A model generated the notes under the pieces. The model was not told the origin of the DNA, ran no database searches, and worked only from the letters and a program-made list of their open reading frames with translations. Source: a virus. From it: a stretch of 23,181 bases of DNA. Below, piece by piece: positions 1 through 6,446 of this stretch. Position 1 is the stretch's first letter, and every line of letters begins with the position of its first letter. The stretch lies in the IMG/VR virus record IMGVR_UViG_3300010354_000688, positions 1 to 23,181 of that record; one strand, given 5' to 3'. A program made the position numbers and the translations under genes.

Positions 1-66
1 CTCAAACAGTGCTTCAACTTCTGCGTCGTTTAGTCCCTTGCTGTAGTCTGCGCATAGTGCTTGCAT
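1..66 (-). CDS. Start of an unidentified gene, cut by the window edge
   Basis: The first 22 codons of a minus-strand reading frame are visible, beginning with ATG at 66 and running out of the window at base 1 (N-terminus MQALCADYSKGLNDAEVEAL). No stop codon occurs in these codons. The start is chosen because a strong sigma70-type promoter points at it from 172-200 and no other ATG lies close by. The ribosome-binding site is weak (a GGGA about 8 bases upstream). Too little of the protein is present to name a family. Its promoter type suggests an early, host-polymerase-transcribed gene, which is inference. Confidence 0.6.
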   Translation of the reverse strand, partial: MQALCADYSKGLNDAEVEALFE

Positions 67-92
67 AGTGTAGTCCCGTGTAGTTAAAAGTG

Positions 93-126
93 TAGCACTA
101 GCACACACAATAGCATTAGCACACGC
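93..126. repeat. Direct repeat in the early leader (two 16-mers, 18-base period)
   Basis: Bases 93-108 and 111-126 are two 16-base copies differing at two positions. Their core AGCAYTAGCA occurs at 94-103, 112-121 and again at 185-194 inside the spacer of the early promoter. Repeats at both promoter and leader could be protein-binding sites; this is inference. Confidence 0.65.
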
Positions 127-140
127 TTGTGCGTGTTGCT
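118..140 (-). promoter_or_regulatory. Stem-loop in the leader of the early transcript
   Basis: Bases 118-126 pair with 131-140 as a 9-bp stem with a one-base bulge and a four-base loop (127-130). There is no T-tract on either side, so it is not a typical terminator. It lies between the early promoter and the ATG at 66, where it could affect message stability or translation. Confidence 0.5.
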
Positions 141-171
141 GTGTAGTTGTGTGCTCTTTGTGCATGTATGT

Positions 172-200
172 ATAATAGCAAAAAAGCACTAGCATGTCAA
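172..200 (-). promoter_or_regulatory. Sigma70-type early promoter (TTGACA-17-TATTAT)
   Basis: On the minus strand a perfect -35 hexamer TTGACA (200-195) is followed by a 17-base spacer and TATTAT (177-172), a 5/6 match to the -10 consensus. It also has an extended -10 TG one base upstream of the hexamer. Transcription would start near 165 and give a leader of about 100 bases before the ATG at 66. This is the classical form of T4-like early promoters read by unmodified host RNA polymerase. The spacer carries one copy of a repeated 10-mer (185-194), and an inverted repeat lies just upstream of the -35. Confidence 0.8.
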
Positions 201-202
201 TA

Positions 203-220
203 TGTTGTATACACACAACA
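203..220. repeat. Inverted repeat next to the early promoter
   Basis: TGTTG (203-207) and CAACA (216-220) form an inverted repeat abutting the -35 element at 195-200. A direct copy of ATGTTGTAT (202-210) recurs at 226-234. The placement suits an upstream activator or repressor site, but nothing in the sequence identifies the protein. Confidence 0.4.
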
Positions 221-240
221 GGGAAATGTTGTATGAGAGC

Positions 241-600
241 AACGGTGGGGGCGTGGGGGCATATACTATAACGCTATACATGCTAGCACAAACTGCTTGC
301 CAAAAGTTCTCAAAATAAATCCCAAAGTTTTTTCTCAAAAACCCACTCTAAAAAACTCTGACTTAGACTAGATCACCAGGGGCCGAGATCTCCAAACCTT
401 TTTTATTTTGCACAGCAAAATTTCACAGTACGCAGACCCCTGGGTGTAAAAAAGTCACCAGCAGATTAAAATCAGGGTCTTAAAAATTTTTACGCAGAAA
501 AATTTACACGCTATATAAGAATTTAGAGTTATCACTGTAGATAAAGATTTAAGAAAAGGGTCTTTCCCAATTCTTGCGCTTCGCGCTTCGGGAGCGGGGC
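241..600. other. Non-coding spacer with nested inverted repeats
   Basis: I see no credible gene here. CACCAGGGG (374-382) can pair with CCCCTGGGTG (437-446) with one bulge, and inside it ATTTTGC (405-411) and GCAAAAT (415-421) form a perfect 7-bp stem with a 3-base loop. An AT-rich part (about 480-530) has two variants of an AAAATTTxAC motif, and a related sequence lies near 416. An 8-base palindrome TGCTAGCA is at 281-288. The region separates a leftward early gene from a rightward late gene, so it may hold control sites, a small RNA or an origin. None of these can be shown. Confidence 0.5.
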
Positions 601-601
601 C

Positions 602-609
602 GATAAATA
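602..609 (+). promoter_or_regulatory. T4-type late promoter box (GATAAATA)
   Basis: GATAAATA differs by one base from the T4 late consensus TATAAATA and lies exactly 5 bases before the ATG at 615. No Shine-Dalgarno sequence lies at normal distance from that ATG. With T4 geometry, transcription would start at or next to the A of the start codon. Confidence 0.65.
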
Positions 610-614
610 CCTTC

Positions 615-1595
615 ATGTTAACATTTGATCAAGATAGTGTCAGTATCAGTAGTCAGTTTGTGTCTGGTGATATAGCCTGTGTATACCAAGGGGATCGTAA
701 CCTCATACAGTATGGAGTAGTAGAGAGTTTCACCTACACGGGTAACCCCAACTATGCTGTCAGCATTCTAGTGCGATACCTACCCAGATTACCTCGCAGT
801 GGGCTACGTCAAGAAGACCTATATAATCAACGTAGGGGATTACGTGGGTTCAGCACCAATACCTTCACTGCCACCAACATGGTCTCCACAGTGTTCAGTG
901 CCATGGGAGTATCACCTCTAGTTCAGCATACTGGTAGTCAAGTAACGTTCACTGATGTAAATGGTGTCAGTACGGCGTCAACCTGGGCCACGGGCACTGT
1001 AGTCAGTGCTCTAATACCAAACCTAAACAGTATTGTATTAGGTAGAATTCGTCGTATCAGTTATACAGGCACCGGGACTGTGGCCAGTGGTAGTTTTAGG
1101 TATTACATTGACAGTTGGAACCGTGCGCCCAGTGGGCCCATTCTTCGTACCTATGCCTGTCCTCAGGATTTAGTATTTTCCAGCACCACAGTAATGAGTA
1201 CCATAATAGACACTGGTAGTCTAGCCGTACTATCAGCCAAGCCCAGTAGATACAGTATACAGGTCACGCCGCAGACTATAAACAGCGTAATCAGTGGTGA
1301 TTCATTATCTGCCCAGCTCAGTGTTATTGGTGGCATAGAGCCGTATACGTGGACTGCCACTGTGATTAGTTCATCGGGCATAGTGGATCCAAAAACTATC
1401 ACACTGACTCCATTGCCCTTGGGAACTGGTACTAGCCTTACTTCTACGCCCTTAACTCTAGAAGGGCCTGATAGCACAGCAGAGTTTAGTATTACAGTAA
1501 CAGACAGTCAAGGCAACCAAGGTAGTAGATTTTATTCTGTTCTTGTATTTGCTCAGGCCTATGATCCGGGAGCAGGGGGTGGAGGAGGTCCGTAA
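615..1595 (+). CDS. Putative virion/fibre structural protein
   Basis: A 326-residue protein rich in Ser, Thr, Val and Gly with short beta-strand-like repeats throughout. Residues from about 215 to 315 (PSRYSIQVTP onward to ITVTDSQGNQGSRFYSVLVF) look like an Ig/cadherin-like beta-sandwich, with a GGIEPYTWTA turn and a terminal strand. The composition and the late promoter point to a tail, fibre or decoration protein. There is no signal peptide or membrane segment. The C-terminus is a Gly run (GAGGGGGP) whose codons also form the ribosome-binding site of the next gene. The specific virion position is unknown. Confidence 0.65.
   Translation: MLTFDQDSVSISSQFVSGDIACVYQGDRNLIQYGVVESFTYTGNPNYAVSILVRYLPRLPRSGLRQEDLYNQRRGLRGFSTNTFTATNMVSTVFSAMGVSPLVQHTGSQVTFTDVNGVSTASTWATGTVVSALIPNLNSIVLGRIRRISYTGTGTVASGSFRYYIDSWNRAPSGPILRTYACPQDLVFSSTTVMSTIIDTGSLAVLSAKPSRYSIQVTPQTINSVISGDSLSAQLSVIGGIEPYTWTATVISSSGIVDPKTITLTPLPLGTGTSLTSTPLTLEGPDSTAEFSITVTDSQGNQGSRFYSVLVFAQAYDPGAGGGGGP
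1581..1589 (+). promoter_or_regulatory. Shine-Dalgarno site embedded in the Gly tail codons
   Basis: GGAGGAGGT contains a complete AGGAGG core ending 9 bases before the TTG at 1598. The same bases encode Gly residues at the C-terminus of the upstream protein, so it decides the choice of TTG as start for the downstream gene and implies translational coupling. Confidence 0.7.
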
Positions 1596-1597
1596 CC

Positions 1598-1873
1598 TTG
1601 CGAGCCCTGTGGGATCATCCCTGTTTGCCCTATAAGGCCGTGGCCCCATGGCCCGTGGTCATTGTCAATGGTCGCACAGATTGGACACAGAGTGTGGACT
1701 ATATGGAAAGCTGGTTAGAATCAAATGTGGGACCGCACTGGGCAGTATGGACATGGAGCATGTGGAGCCTGCACAATAGTGGCTACTGTGGAGTAAGTTT
1801 CAGTAAGGAAAAGTACTGTAGTATGTTCTTGCTAAGGTTTGCGGATCAGGTCACGCTCAACCAACGATCGTGA
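1598..1873 (+). CDS. Small Trp-rich conserved phage protein, TTG start
   Basis: A 91-residue protein with many Trp residues (e.g. the segment HWAVWTWSMWSLHN). The middle, with a DWTQSVDYMESWLESNVGPH stretch, resembles short proteins I associate with marine T4-like genomes, usually next to fibre genes; I cannot give it a function. It starts at TTG, 2 bases after the stop of the structural gene, and is supported by a strong Shine-Dalgarno at 1581-1589. Its 3' end overlaps the convergent nucleotidyltransferase gene by 28 bases. A virion-accessory or fibre-assembly role is a guess from position. Confidence 0.65.
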   Translation: MRALWDHPCLPYKAVAPWPVVIVNGRTDWTQSVDYMESWLESNVGPHWAVWTWSMWSLHNSGYCGVSFSKEKYCSMFLLRFADQVTLNQRS

Positions 1874-2544
1874 AGTTTATCCCGTAGGTCCTGTAGACGT
1901 TCTAGGCTCTGATCCATGCGCATGACCTTATAGACTAGATTTGCTGTAGAAAACTCACCTTCAGGTTGTTTTAGGCCCAGTTTACGATAGGTTCTTGCTA
2001 GTTTTAGCAGTGTTTCAGCAGTGTCTAAATCCTGTAGACGTTCGGCGTTATCTATTAGTGTGTGCCACACCAGTACCATATTGTCTATCTCTTTCAAATC
2101 GATCTTGGGTTGACGACGTTGTGGTTTGGTAATCCAGCGATTATTAGCCACACTGAATAGTCCACCGCTAACACCGGGAGTGTTCCGATCTTCCACATAT
2201 AGAGTAACCGGTATCCCATAAATTTTAACGTCGTGTTCCTGTTCATAGAGATGACGTTTGGCATCGAACAGTTCTTCGGCTTCTTGGGCACAGTCCAAGG
2301 CAGCATAGTCAGTGATTAGGTGTAGATCCAGGTCTGACTTGTCTGTATAGTTATAGTTTACATTTGATCCAGTAATCACTATATCTTCCACAGTAAACGG
2401 TATGCCCACAAACTGTTCAAAGTCTTCGGCTATGCGTAGTAGAGCGCCTCTCACCTCGGCCTTGAGTTCTCCTCGTGGTTCCCAAATCTTAGGATTGAGT
2501 GTGGTATTCTGTTGAATAGGGTTCAAAAGTTCTAGAAACTTCAT
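1846..2544 (-). CDS. Nucleotidyltransferase-like protein (Pol beta superfamily)
   Basis: A 232-residue protein with the hallmark of minimal nucleotidyltransferases: a helix-turn Gly-Ser (G59-S60) followed ten residues later by D71-x-D73 within SDLDLHLI, the metal-binding pair. VTLYVED near residue 120 fits the strand that carries the third carboxylate. A helical C-terminal half (about 150-232) could be a substrate or partner domain. Such proteins transfer NMP groups to a protein, RNA or small molecule; the target is unknown. The gene has a late-type box 7 bases upstream and no Shine-Dalgarno, and diverges from the AlgH-like gene with only 31 bases between the two ATGs. Confidence 0.75.
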   Translation of the reverse strand: MKFLELLNPIQQNTTLNPKIWEPRGELKAEVRGALLRIAEDFEQFVGIPFTVEDIVITGSNVNYNYTDKSDLDLHLITDYAALDCAQEAEELFDAKRHLYEQEHDVKIYGIPVTLYVEDRNTPGVSGGLFSVANNRWITKPQRRQPKIDLKEIDNMVLVWHTLIDNAERLQDLDTAETLLKLARTYRKLGLKQPEGEFSTANLVYKVMRMDQSLERLQDLRDKLHDRWLSVT

Positions 2545-2551
2545 AGTTCTG

Positions 2552-2559
2552 TATTTAGT
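2552..2559 (-). promoter_or_regulatory. Late promoter box (ACTAAATA) for the nucleotidyltransferase gene
   Basis: Read on the minus strand, ACTAAATA ends 7 bases before the ATG at 2544. It is a 6/8 match to TATAAATA, keeps the TAAATA core seen at the other late genes, and replaces a Shine-Dalgarno site. Confidence 0.5.
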
Positions 2560-2562
2560 TTG

Positions 2563-2570
2563 ATTAAATA
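2563..2570 (+). promoter_or_regulatory. Late promoter box (ATTAAATA) for the AlgH-like gene
   Basis: ATTAAATA lies 5 bases before the ATG at 2576, with no Shine-Dalgarno. It is back to back with the minus-strand box at 2552-2559, so both divergent promoters fit in the 31 bases between the two start codons. Confidence 0.5.
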
Positions 2571-2575
2571 TAGCT

Positions 2576-3142
2576 ATGAATGATGAATCGCATATAAGTT
2601 ACCTAGGACATCTGCTCTTGGCCAATCCCAACAATCCTAAAAATGAGTTGGCCAAAAGTGTAATCATGTTGGTCACGCACACACCAAACATTGCCGTTGG
2701 TCTGCAGTTAAACAACCCGCATGAAGATCTCACCATAGGTCGTATCAGCAAGAACATAGGCATAGATCATGAAGGAGAGTCGCCCATATACTTCGGTGGG
2801 CAGGTCAACACTCACAAGATTCATATTCTACACAGTCTGGATTGGCGTGGTTTAAGCACAGTAGAACTTGGGGATAATATTGGCCTAACCAATGACATCA
2901 GTGTGTTGTCTGCCATGGCACGTAACGAAGGTCCCAGCAAGTTCAGAGCCTGTGCCGGTTATTGGCTATGGGAATCTGGTAGATTAGACAGTGAAATCTA
3001 TAATGATCAAATAGAAATGAACAGTTATCGTTGGGAATTAATTCGTGCCACAGAAGAACTGGTGTTCGATGTTGATCCTTATTATCAATGGCAGACCTGT
3101 TTAGAGGCCATAGCCAAAGAAAAAGTCAATCAGTGGTTCTAG
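2576..3142 (+). CDS. AlgH/YqgE (UPF0301, DUF179) family protein
   Basis: A 188-residue protein matching the length and order of conserved blocks of the bacterial AlgH/YqgE family: GHLLLANPN near the N-terminus, a SVIMLVTHT strand, an A-V-G-L-x-L-N-N block (usual G-L-V-I-N), PIYFGGQV followed by a His-containing strand (HILHSL), and the GYWLWESGRLDSEI block that in cellular members reads GYAGW..GQLE.E. The cellular function is poorly defined, with proposed regulatory roles. Presence in a phage suggests interference with a host pathway using that protein; this is inference. It ends convergently against the helicase gene with a shared stop palindrome. Confidence 0.75.
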   Translation: MNDESHISYLGHLLLANPNNPKNELAKSVIMLVTHTPNIAVGLQLNNPHEDLTIGRISKNIGIDHEGESPIYFGGQVNTHKIHILHSLDWRGLSTVELGDNIGLTNDISVLSAMARNEGPSKFRACAGYWLWESGRLDSEIYNDQIEMNSYRWELIRATEELVFDVDPYYQWQTCLEAIAKEKVNQWF

Positions 3143-4590
3143 TCACGTTCCGGGTTAAGTTTGGGCAACATTGATCTAATTAGGGCCGTGTTCAAGGGTC
3201 TGTCACGTGGTTTTTGAACTGTGGCGCCCTGATCGGGCATACGTATTTCGCCTGTTTCCGGATCAACATTTTCCGAGCTAGTAGTTACCACGCTGGTTCG
3301 TTTCAAGGTAAATGTATTAGGATTAGATCGTTGTTCATGCATAGATGACTGGGGTTGGTCATCTTCGTTAAGGTCTGTGATTCGCAGTGTGTCTAGATTA
3401 AATTCTAATTCGACCTTTTGCCCCACGCCCGAACTTGAGCGTGTCTTCATAAACTGTATCTGATAGCGTCCGCGATCTTTCATAGCTCTGCTGGTAAAGA
3501 TACCTATGACATTATCCGCAGTCTGTATCTTTGATAGGCCGCCTGAGATATGACTATGATCAAATTCAATTTCTTCCACGGCAGCACGATTTAATTGTGA
3601 AGCTGTCACTGTGATACACTGTGTCTCCATGGCCAGGTTACGAATTTCTTCTGATACATATTTGTCTTTAACAAACAGATCTGAAGGTGATACTTTCACT
3701 GACAAAGGCATCATTAGGTCTAGATAATCAATCAATATAACATCAGGACTGATGCCTTTCTTGACCTGATATTCTTTGAGATAGGCTCTGACATCATTAC
3801 AGTTTTTACCTGATGGCATATATTTGATCTGTATACTGCCGGATTTTTTACTTAACATTTTTACCTTAAGTTCTACATCATCTATGTTACGAAATATTTC
3901 TCTAGTGGGAATACCTGTGGTCATGCTGTCTAATCTCATGGCCACAAGATTTTCACTAAGCTCGAATGTCAAGTATATTACATTCAGACCCATTAGGGCC
4001 CAGTTCAAAGCCAAGTTGGCCAAAAATAAGCTCTTACCACCACCCGACCCTGCGGCAAATATATTCAGTTCTCCTCTGTTAAATCCGCCATACAGTTTCT
4101 TGTCCACACTTGGCCAACCTGTGGAAATTTGACCGTTGGCATTCTTAAGACTTTCTAATCTCTGTCTAGGGTCCATGAAGTAGTCAGTGCCCATGTCCTT
4201 GTTCAGACTGATCTGTAGCGCATCTTTAATTAATTTTTCAACTGGGTTATATTCACCTTTCTCCAACATATCTGCCGAGCGCAATATAGCACGTTCTAGA
4301 CTTTTATGTCTGCTGAATTTTTCAAACTCGTCCATTAGCCAATCATAATTTTCCTTGGGTATGGATATTTTTTTCAGTTCAGTTTGGCAGGCTGCGTTGA
4401 CCTGTACCACCTCGGGCATGACCTTATAGTTGTCCACATATTCTGTGATAAATTTGGCTGTGGATCTAAGCCTTTGATCAAAGTTTTCTGGATCAAAAAT
4501 ATTTTGACATCTAATAAATGTTTCGGCATCGCTCATGAACATTTCTAGATACAATTTCTGCATGTCTGTGTTGTAGTTTGGTTTAGTCAT
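3139..4590 (-). CDS. 41: Replicative DNA helicase, T4 gp41 / DnaB type
   Basis: A 483-residue RecA-fold helicase that would form the hexameric 5'-3' helicase at the phage fork together with primase. The N-terminal helical domain (about 1-130) is followed by the motor domain: Walker A AAGSGGGKS (179-187), a conserved YLTFELSENLVAMR strand-helix (206-219) and Walker B VILIDYLDLM (284-293). The C-terminal ~70 residues are polar and probably disordered. T4 gp41 is of similar length (about 475). It overlaps the primase gene by 8 bases (ATG inside the primase C-terminus), matching the gp61-gp41 partnership. The stop codon shares the palindrome CTAG with the convergent AlgH-like gene. Confidence 0.93.
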   Translation of the reverse strand: MTKPNYNTDMQKLYLEMFMSDAETFIRCQNIFDPENFDQRLRSTAKFITEYVDNYKVMPEVVQVNAACQTELKKISIPKENYDWLMDEFEKFSRHKSLERAILRSADMLEKGEYNPVEKLIKDALQISLNKDMGTDYFMDPRQRLESLKNANGQISTGWPSVDKKLYGGFNRGELNIFAAGSGGGKSLFLANLALNWALMGLNVIYLTFELSENLVAMRLDSMTTGIPTREIFRNIDDVELKVKMLSKKSGSIQIKYMPSGKNCNDVRAYLKEYQVKKGISPDVILIDYLDLMMPLSVKVSPSDLFVKDKYVSEEIRNLAMETQCITVTASQLNRAAVEEIEFDHSHISGGLSKIQTADNVIGIFTSRAMKDRGRYQIQFMKTRSSSGVGQKVELEFNLDTLRITDLNEDDQPQSSMHEQRSNPNTFTLKRTSVVTTSSENVDPETGEIRMPDQGATVQKPRDRPLNTALIRSMLPKLNPERD

Positions 4591-5584
4591 GAATGCTTTC
4601 TAGTCTTTTCTTAAGTAATTTTATTTTCAATTCTGCTGTTTCTCTATAGTGTATGATAGATTGTAGTGTGTATAATCTACCAAACGTTTTTACACTGTCG
4701 GCTACATCTTTGATATGGTCGGGCCACGGTGGACTGCTCACAGACCAATTATGTTCCAAGGCTGCTGTGATCATTCTACTGCCTGGACGATCTCTATCAG
4801 GCACAAGGATTACTTCTTTGCCTAAGTTGTTTATGCGTTGGCACTGTGTAGGATTTGGTTCATTTGTCATTACTGCCACACCGTCAATACCTATGGCGTC
4901 GAATTGCCCCTCTACTACAATTATATATTTTTTATTATCAGTCTGTCTATCTATATTGAAAACATAACCGGGTTGTGCCTCTGAAAGATATTTGGGTTTG
5001 CCTGGTCCAATTTTTCTACCAGTATAGCCCACACAGCGTTCTTGATAATAAAATGGCAGCAGTATTCGGTCATTATAACCTGGACTGAAACTGTAGTGCC
5101 ATGGATACCAATCTATACCCATACCTCTATCAATTAGATAGTTTACTAATTTATGTTGAATTTCTGTCAGTTCTGGATTTGTGTCTGCTAATAACTCTGT
5201 AAGACTCACAGTCTGGTCTGGTAAATCTCGTTCTTCTAAGTCCAAACTTAATTGTTTTACTTCGGCAGGTTGATCTTCTTTGAGTTTTAAGGCGTAAAGG
5301 TTTAATTTTGAAATATCGTCAGATGGCATACCTAGATATTTGAATAAAGTCTTGGTATTGGTACTGAGAAGTTTGCCCTGGGACCACCCAGCCTTAAATC
5401 CACAGTTAAAGCAATGATATTGAAACCCACCGGTAGGACTAATTAATACTCCTCCGCGTTTTTTAGTGTCTCTGCTTTCACCTCTGTTATGACAACACGG
5501 CGCATCGAAACTGATCCATCCACTGGGAGTATTTTTACGTTTCGGAGGCAAGACTGCTAATAGTGATGATTCAATAAGGTTCAC
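4583..5584 (-). CDS. 61: DNA primase, T4 gp61 type
   Basis: A 333-residue primase. The N-terminal zinc-ribbon is visible as APCCHNRG (C30, C31/H32) and YHCFNCGFKAGW (C58, C61). The TOPRIM catalytic domain has E224 in IIVVEGQFDAI and the D-x-D pair D262/D264 in LVPDRDRPG. T4 gp61 is about 342 residues. It makes RNA primers for lagging-strand synthesis with the gp41 helicase, whose gene overlaps its end. The start is GTG, 9 bases after the stop of the preceding virion-type gene. A clear Shine-Dalgarno is lacking (AGAAG is about 12 bases away), so expression may depend on readthrough or an upstream start. Confidence 0.92.
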   Translation of the reverse strand: MNLIESSLLAVLPPKRKNTPSGWISFDAPCCHNRGESRDTKKRGGVLISPTGGFQYHCFNCGFKAGWSQGKLLSTNTKTLFKYLGMPSDDISKLNLYALKLKEDQPAEVKQLSLDLEERDLPDQTVSLTELLADTNPELTEIQHKLVNYLIDRGMGIDWYPWHYSFSPGYNDRILLPFYYQERCVGYTGRKIGPGKPKYLSEAQPGYVFNIDRQTDNKKYIIVVEGQFDAIGIDGVAVMTNEPNPTQCQRINNLGKEVILVPDRDRPGSRMITAALEHNWSVSSPPWPDHIKDVADSVKTFGRLYTLQSIIHYRETAELKIKLLKKRLESIHD

Positions 5585-5593
5585 ACTATTAGT

Positions 5594-6427
5594 TTAACTT
5601 CTGTACAGAATTTTGTCAACGGCGCCGTAGTAGTCGGGATCATCATTATCTGGATCCCCAGGTTTAGTAGATGGAATGTGAATGAACCTTACGTAGGTAT
5701 AAACACCATTAAAGTTAACATAATCAACTCCAGTAAACCCTGTATAGTTTCTAGTTTGAATTGTGGAATATTTGCCAAAACTGCTAGGGCTGTTACTTAA
5801 TGTAGCCTGTACTAACACAGTTCCTCTGTAGTTACGTAGATATAGGGCCGCAGTATGTAGTGCTGTGTTTCCATTAAATTCTGCGTTAGCATATACGTTA
5901 CCGCTTTTGTGTTCGTAAAGATTGGTATCCGCATTAAAACTTTTTTGAAAGTCTGATACATCTACGCTGGGCTGAAGAACGGGATATACATCTTCTAAAA
6001 TGTGTGCCGTACCATTTACGCCGTAGTAGGTGTTAGAATATGCGGGACTGTATGAACCATCATCATCTAGTATTTTTACACTAAACTGGTAACTGGATTT
6101 TAGAAGATCTATGGTATCACTTTCTGTCAGAGTTAACAGTGCCAATCCTCTAGTAGCCGTATTAGTTTCTAAAATTTCCAATGGTTTTTCTAAAATCAAT
6201 CTTCTATTAATTGCGTCATACATGGAGAAAACAAAGGTCTGTGTTGATGAAACGCTGATTTTCTTTTGGTCGCTATTCTTAAACTGAATACGAACTTGGT
6301 TTTTAATACCTTTTTGAATATTAAGGTCGCGTTGGTACATGACTCTGTTAACCCCTCTGATAGTAGCATCCAAATCTAAAGTAACTTCTAAGGTATTGGC
6401 GTATAAATAGATTGGCAAATTTTGCAT
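5594..6427 (-). CDS. Putative virion structural protein (fibre/baseplate-like)
   Basis: A 277-residue beta-rich protein. The N-terminal part (NIQKGIKNQVRIQFKNSDQK, then TFVFSMYDAINRRLILEKPL and a QFSVKILDDDG strand) resembles the folding pattern of phage upper-baseplate/receptor-binding N-domains, which describe a strand-rich polypeptide with 'quantity/attribute' turns. The C-terminal half contains another sandwich-like segment (ALYLRNYRGTVLVQATLS). I do not recognise an exact family. A perfect T4 late box at 6433-6440 drives it, supporting a virion role. It is followed 9 bases downstream by the primase gene, an unusual late/replication junction. Confidence 0.6.
   Translation of the reverse strand: MQNLPIYLYANTLEVTLDLDATIRGVNRVMYQRDLNIQKGIKNQVRIQFKNSDQKKISVSSTQTFVFSMYDAINRRLILEKPLEILETNTATRGLALLTLTESDTIDLLKSSYQFSVKILDDDGSYSPAYSNTYYGVNGTAHILEDVYPVLQPSVDVSDFQKSFNADTNLYEHKSGNVYANAEFNGNTALHTAALYLRNYRGTVLVQATLSNSPSSFGKYSTIQTRNYTGFTGVDYVNFNGVYTYVRFIHIPSTKPGDPDNDDPDYYGAVDKILYRS
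6402..6409 (+). promoter_or_regulatory. Perfect T4 late box (TATAAATA), rightward
   Basis: An exact TATAAATA in the context GTATAAATAG on the plus strand, inside the first codons of the minus-strand virion gene. It points at the gene at 6447, and a start about 6 bases downstream would give a leader of roughly 30 bases. It could be chance within coding DNA, but the exact match and placement favour a promoter. Confidence 0.55.
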
Positions 6428-6432
6428 ACAAT

Positions 6433-6440
6433 TATTTATA
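6433..6440 (-). promoter_or_regulatory. Perfect T4 late box (TATAAATA), leftward
   Basis: An exact minus-strand TATAAATA lies 5 bases before the ATG at 6427, the best example in the window of the late-box/start-codon arrangement. No Shine-Dalgarno is present. Confidence 0.75.
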
Positions 6441-6446
6441 GATAAG

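Noticed and set aside
147-176. Plus-strand TTGTGT-18-TATAAT as a rightward promoter
   Set aside because: The -35 is poor, no gene follows for 440 bases, and the same DNA is a far better leftward promoter (TTGACA-17-TATTAT).
93-220. CRISPR-like repeats
   Set aside because: The repeats are short, imperfect and without regular unique spacers; they fit regulatory repeats around a promoter.
540-600. Terminator from GC-rich CTTGCGCTTCGCGCTTCGGG
   Set aside because: The possible stem is short and has no T-tract downstream on either strand.
1163-1649. Two minus-strand frames opposite the structural gene
   Set aside because: They overlap well-supported plus-strand coding DNA and have no start signals.
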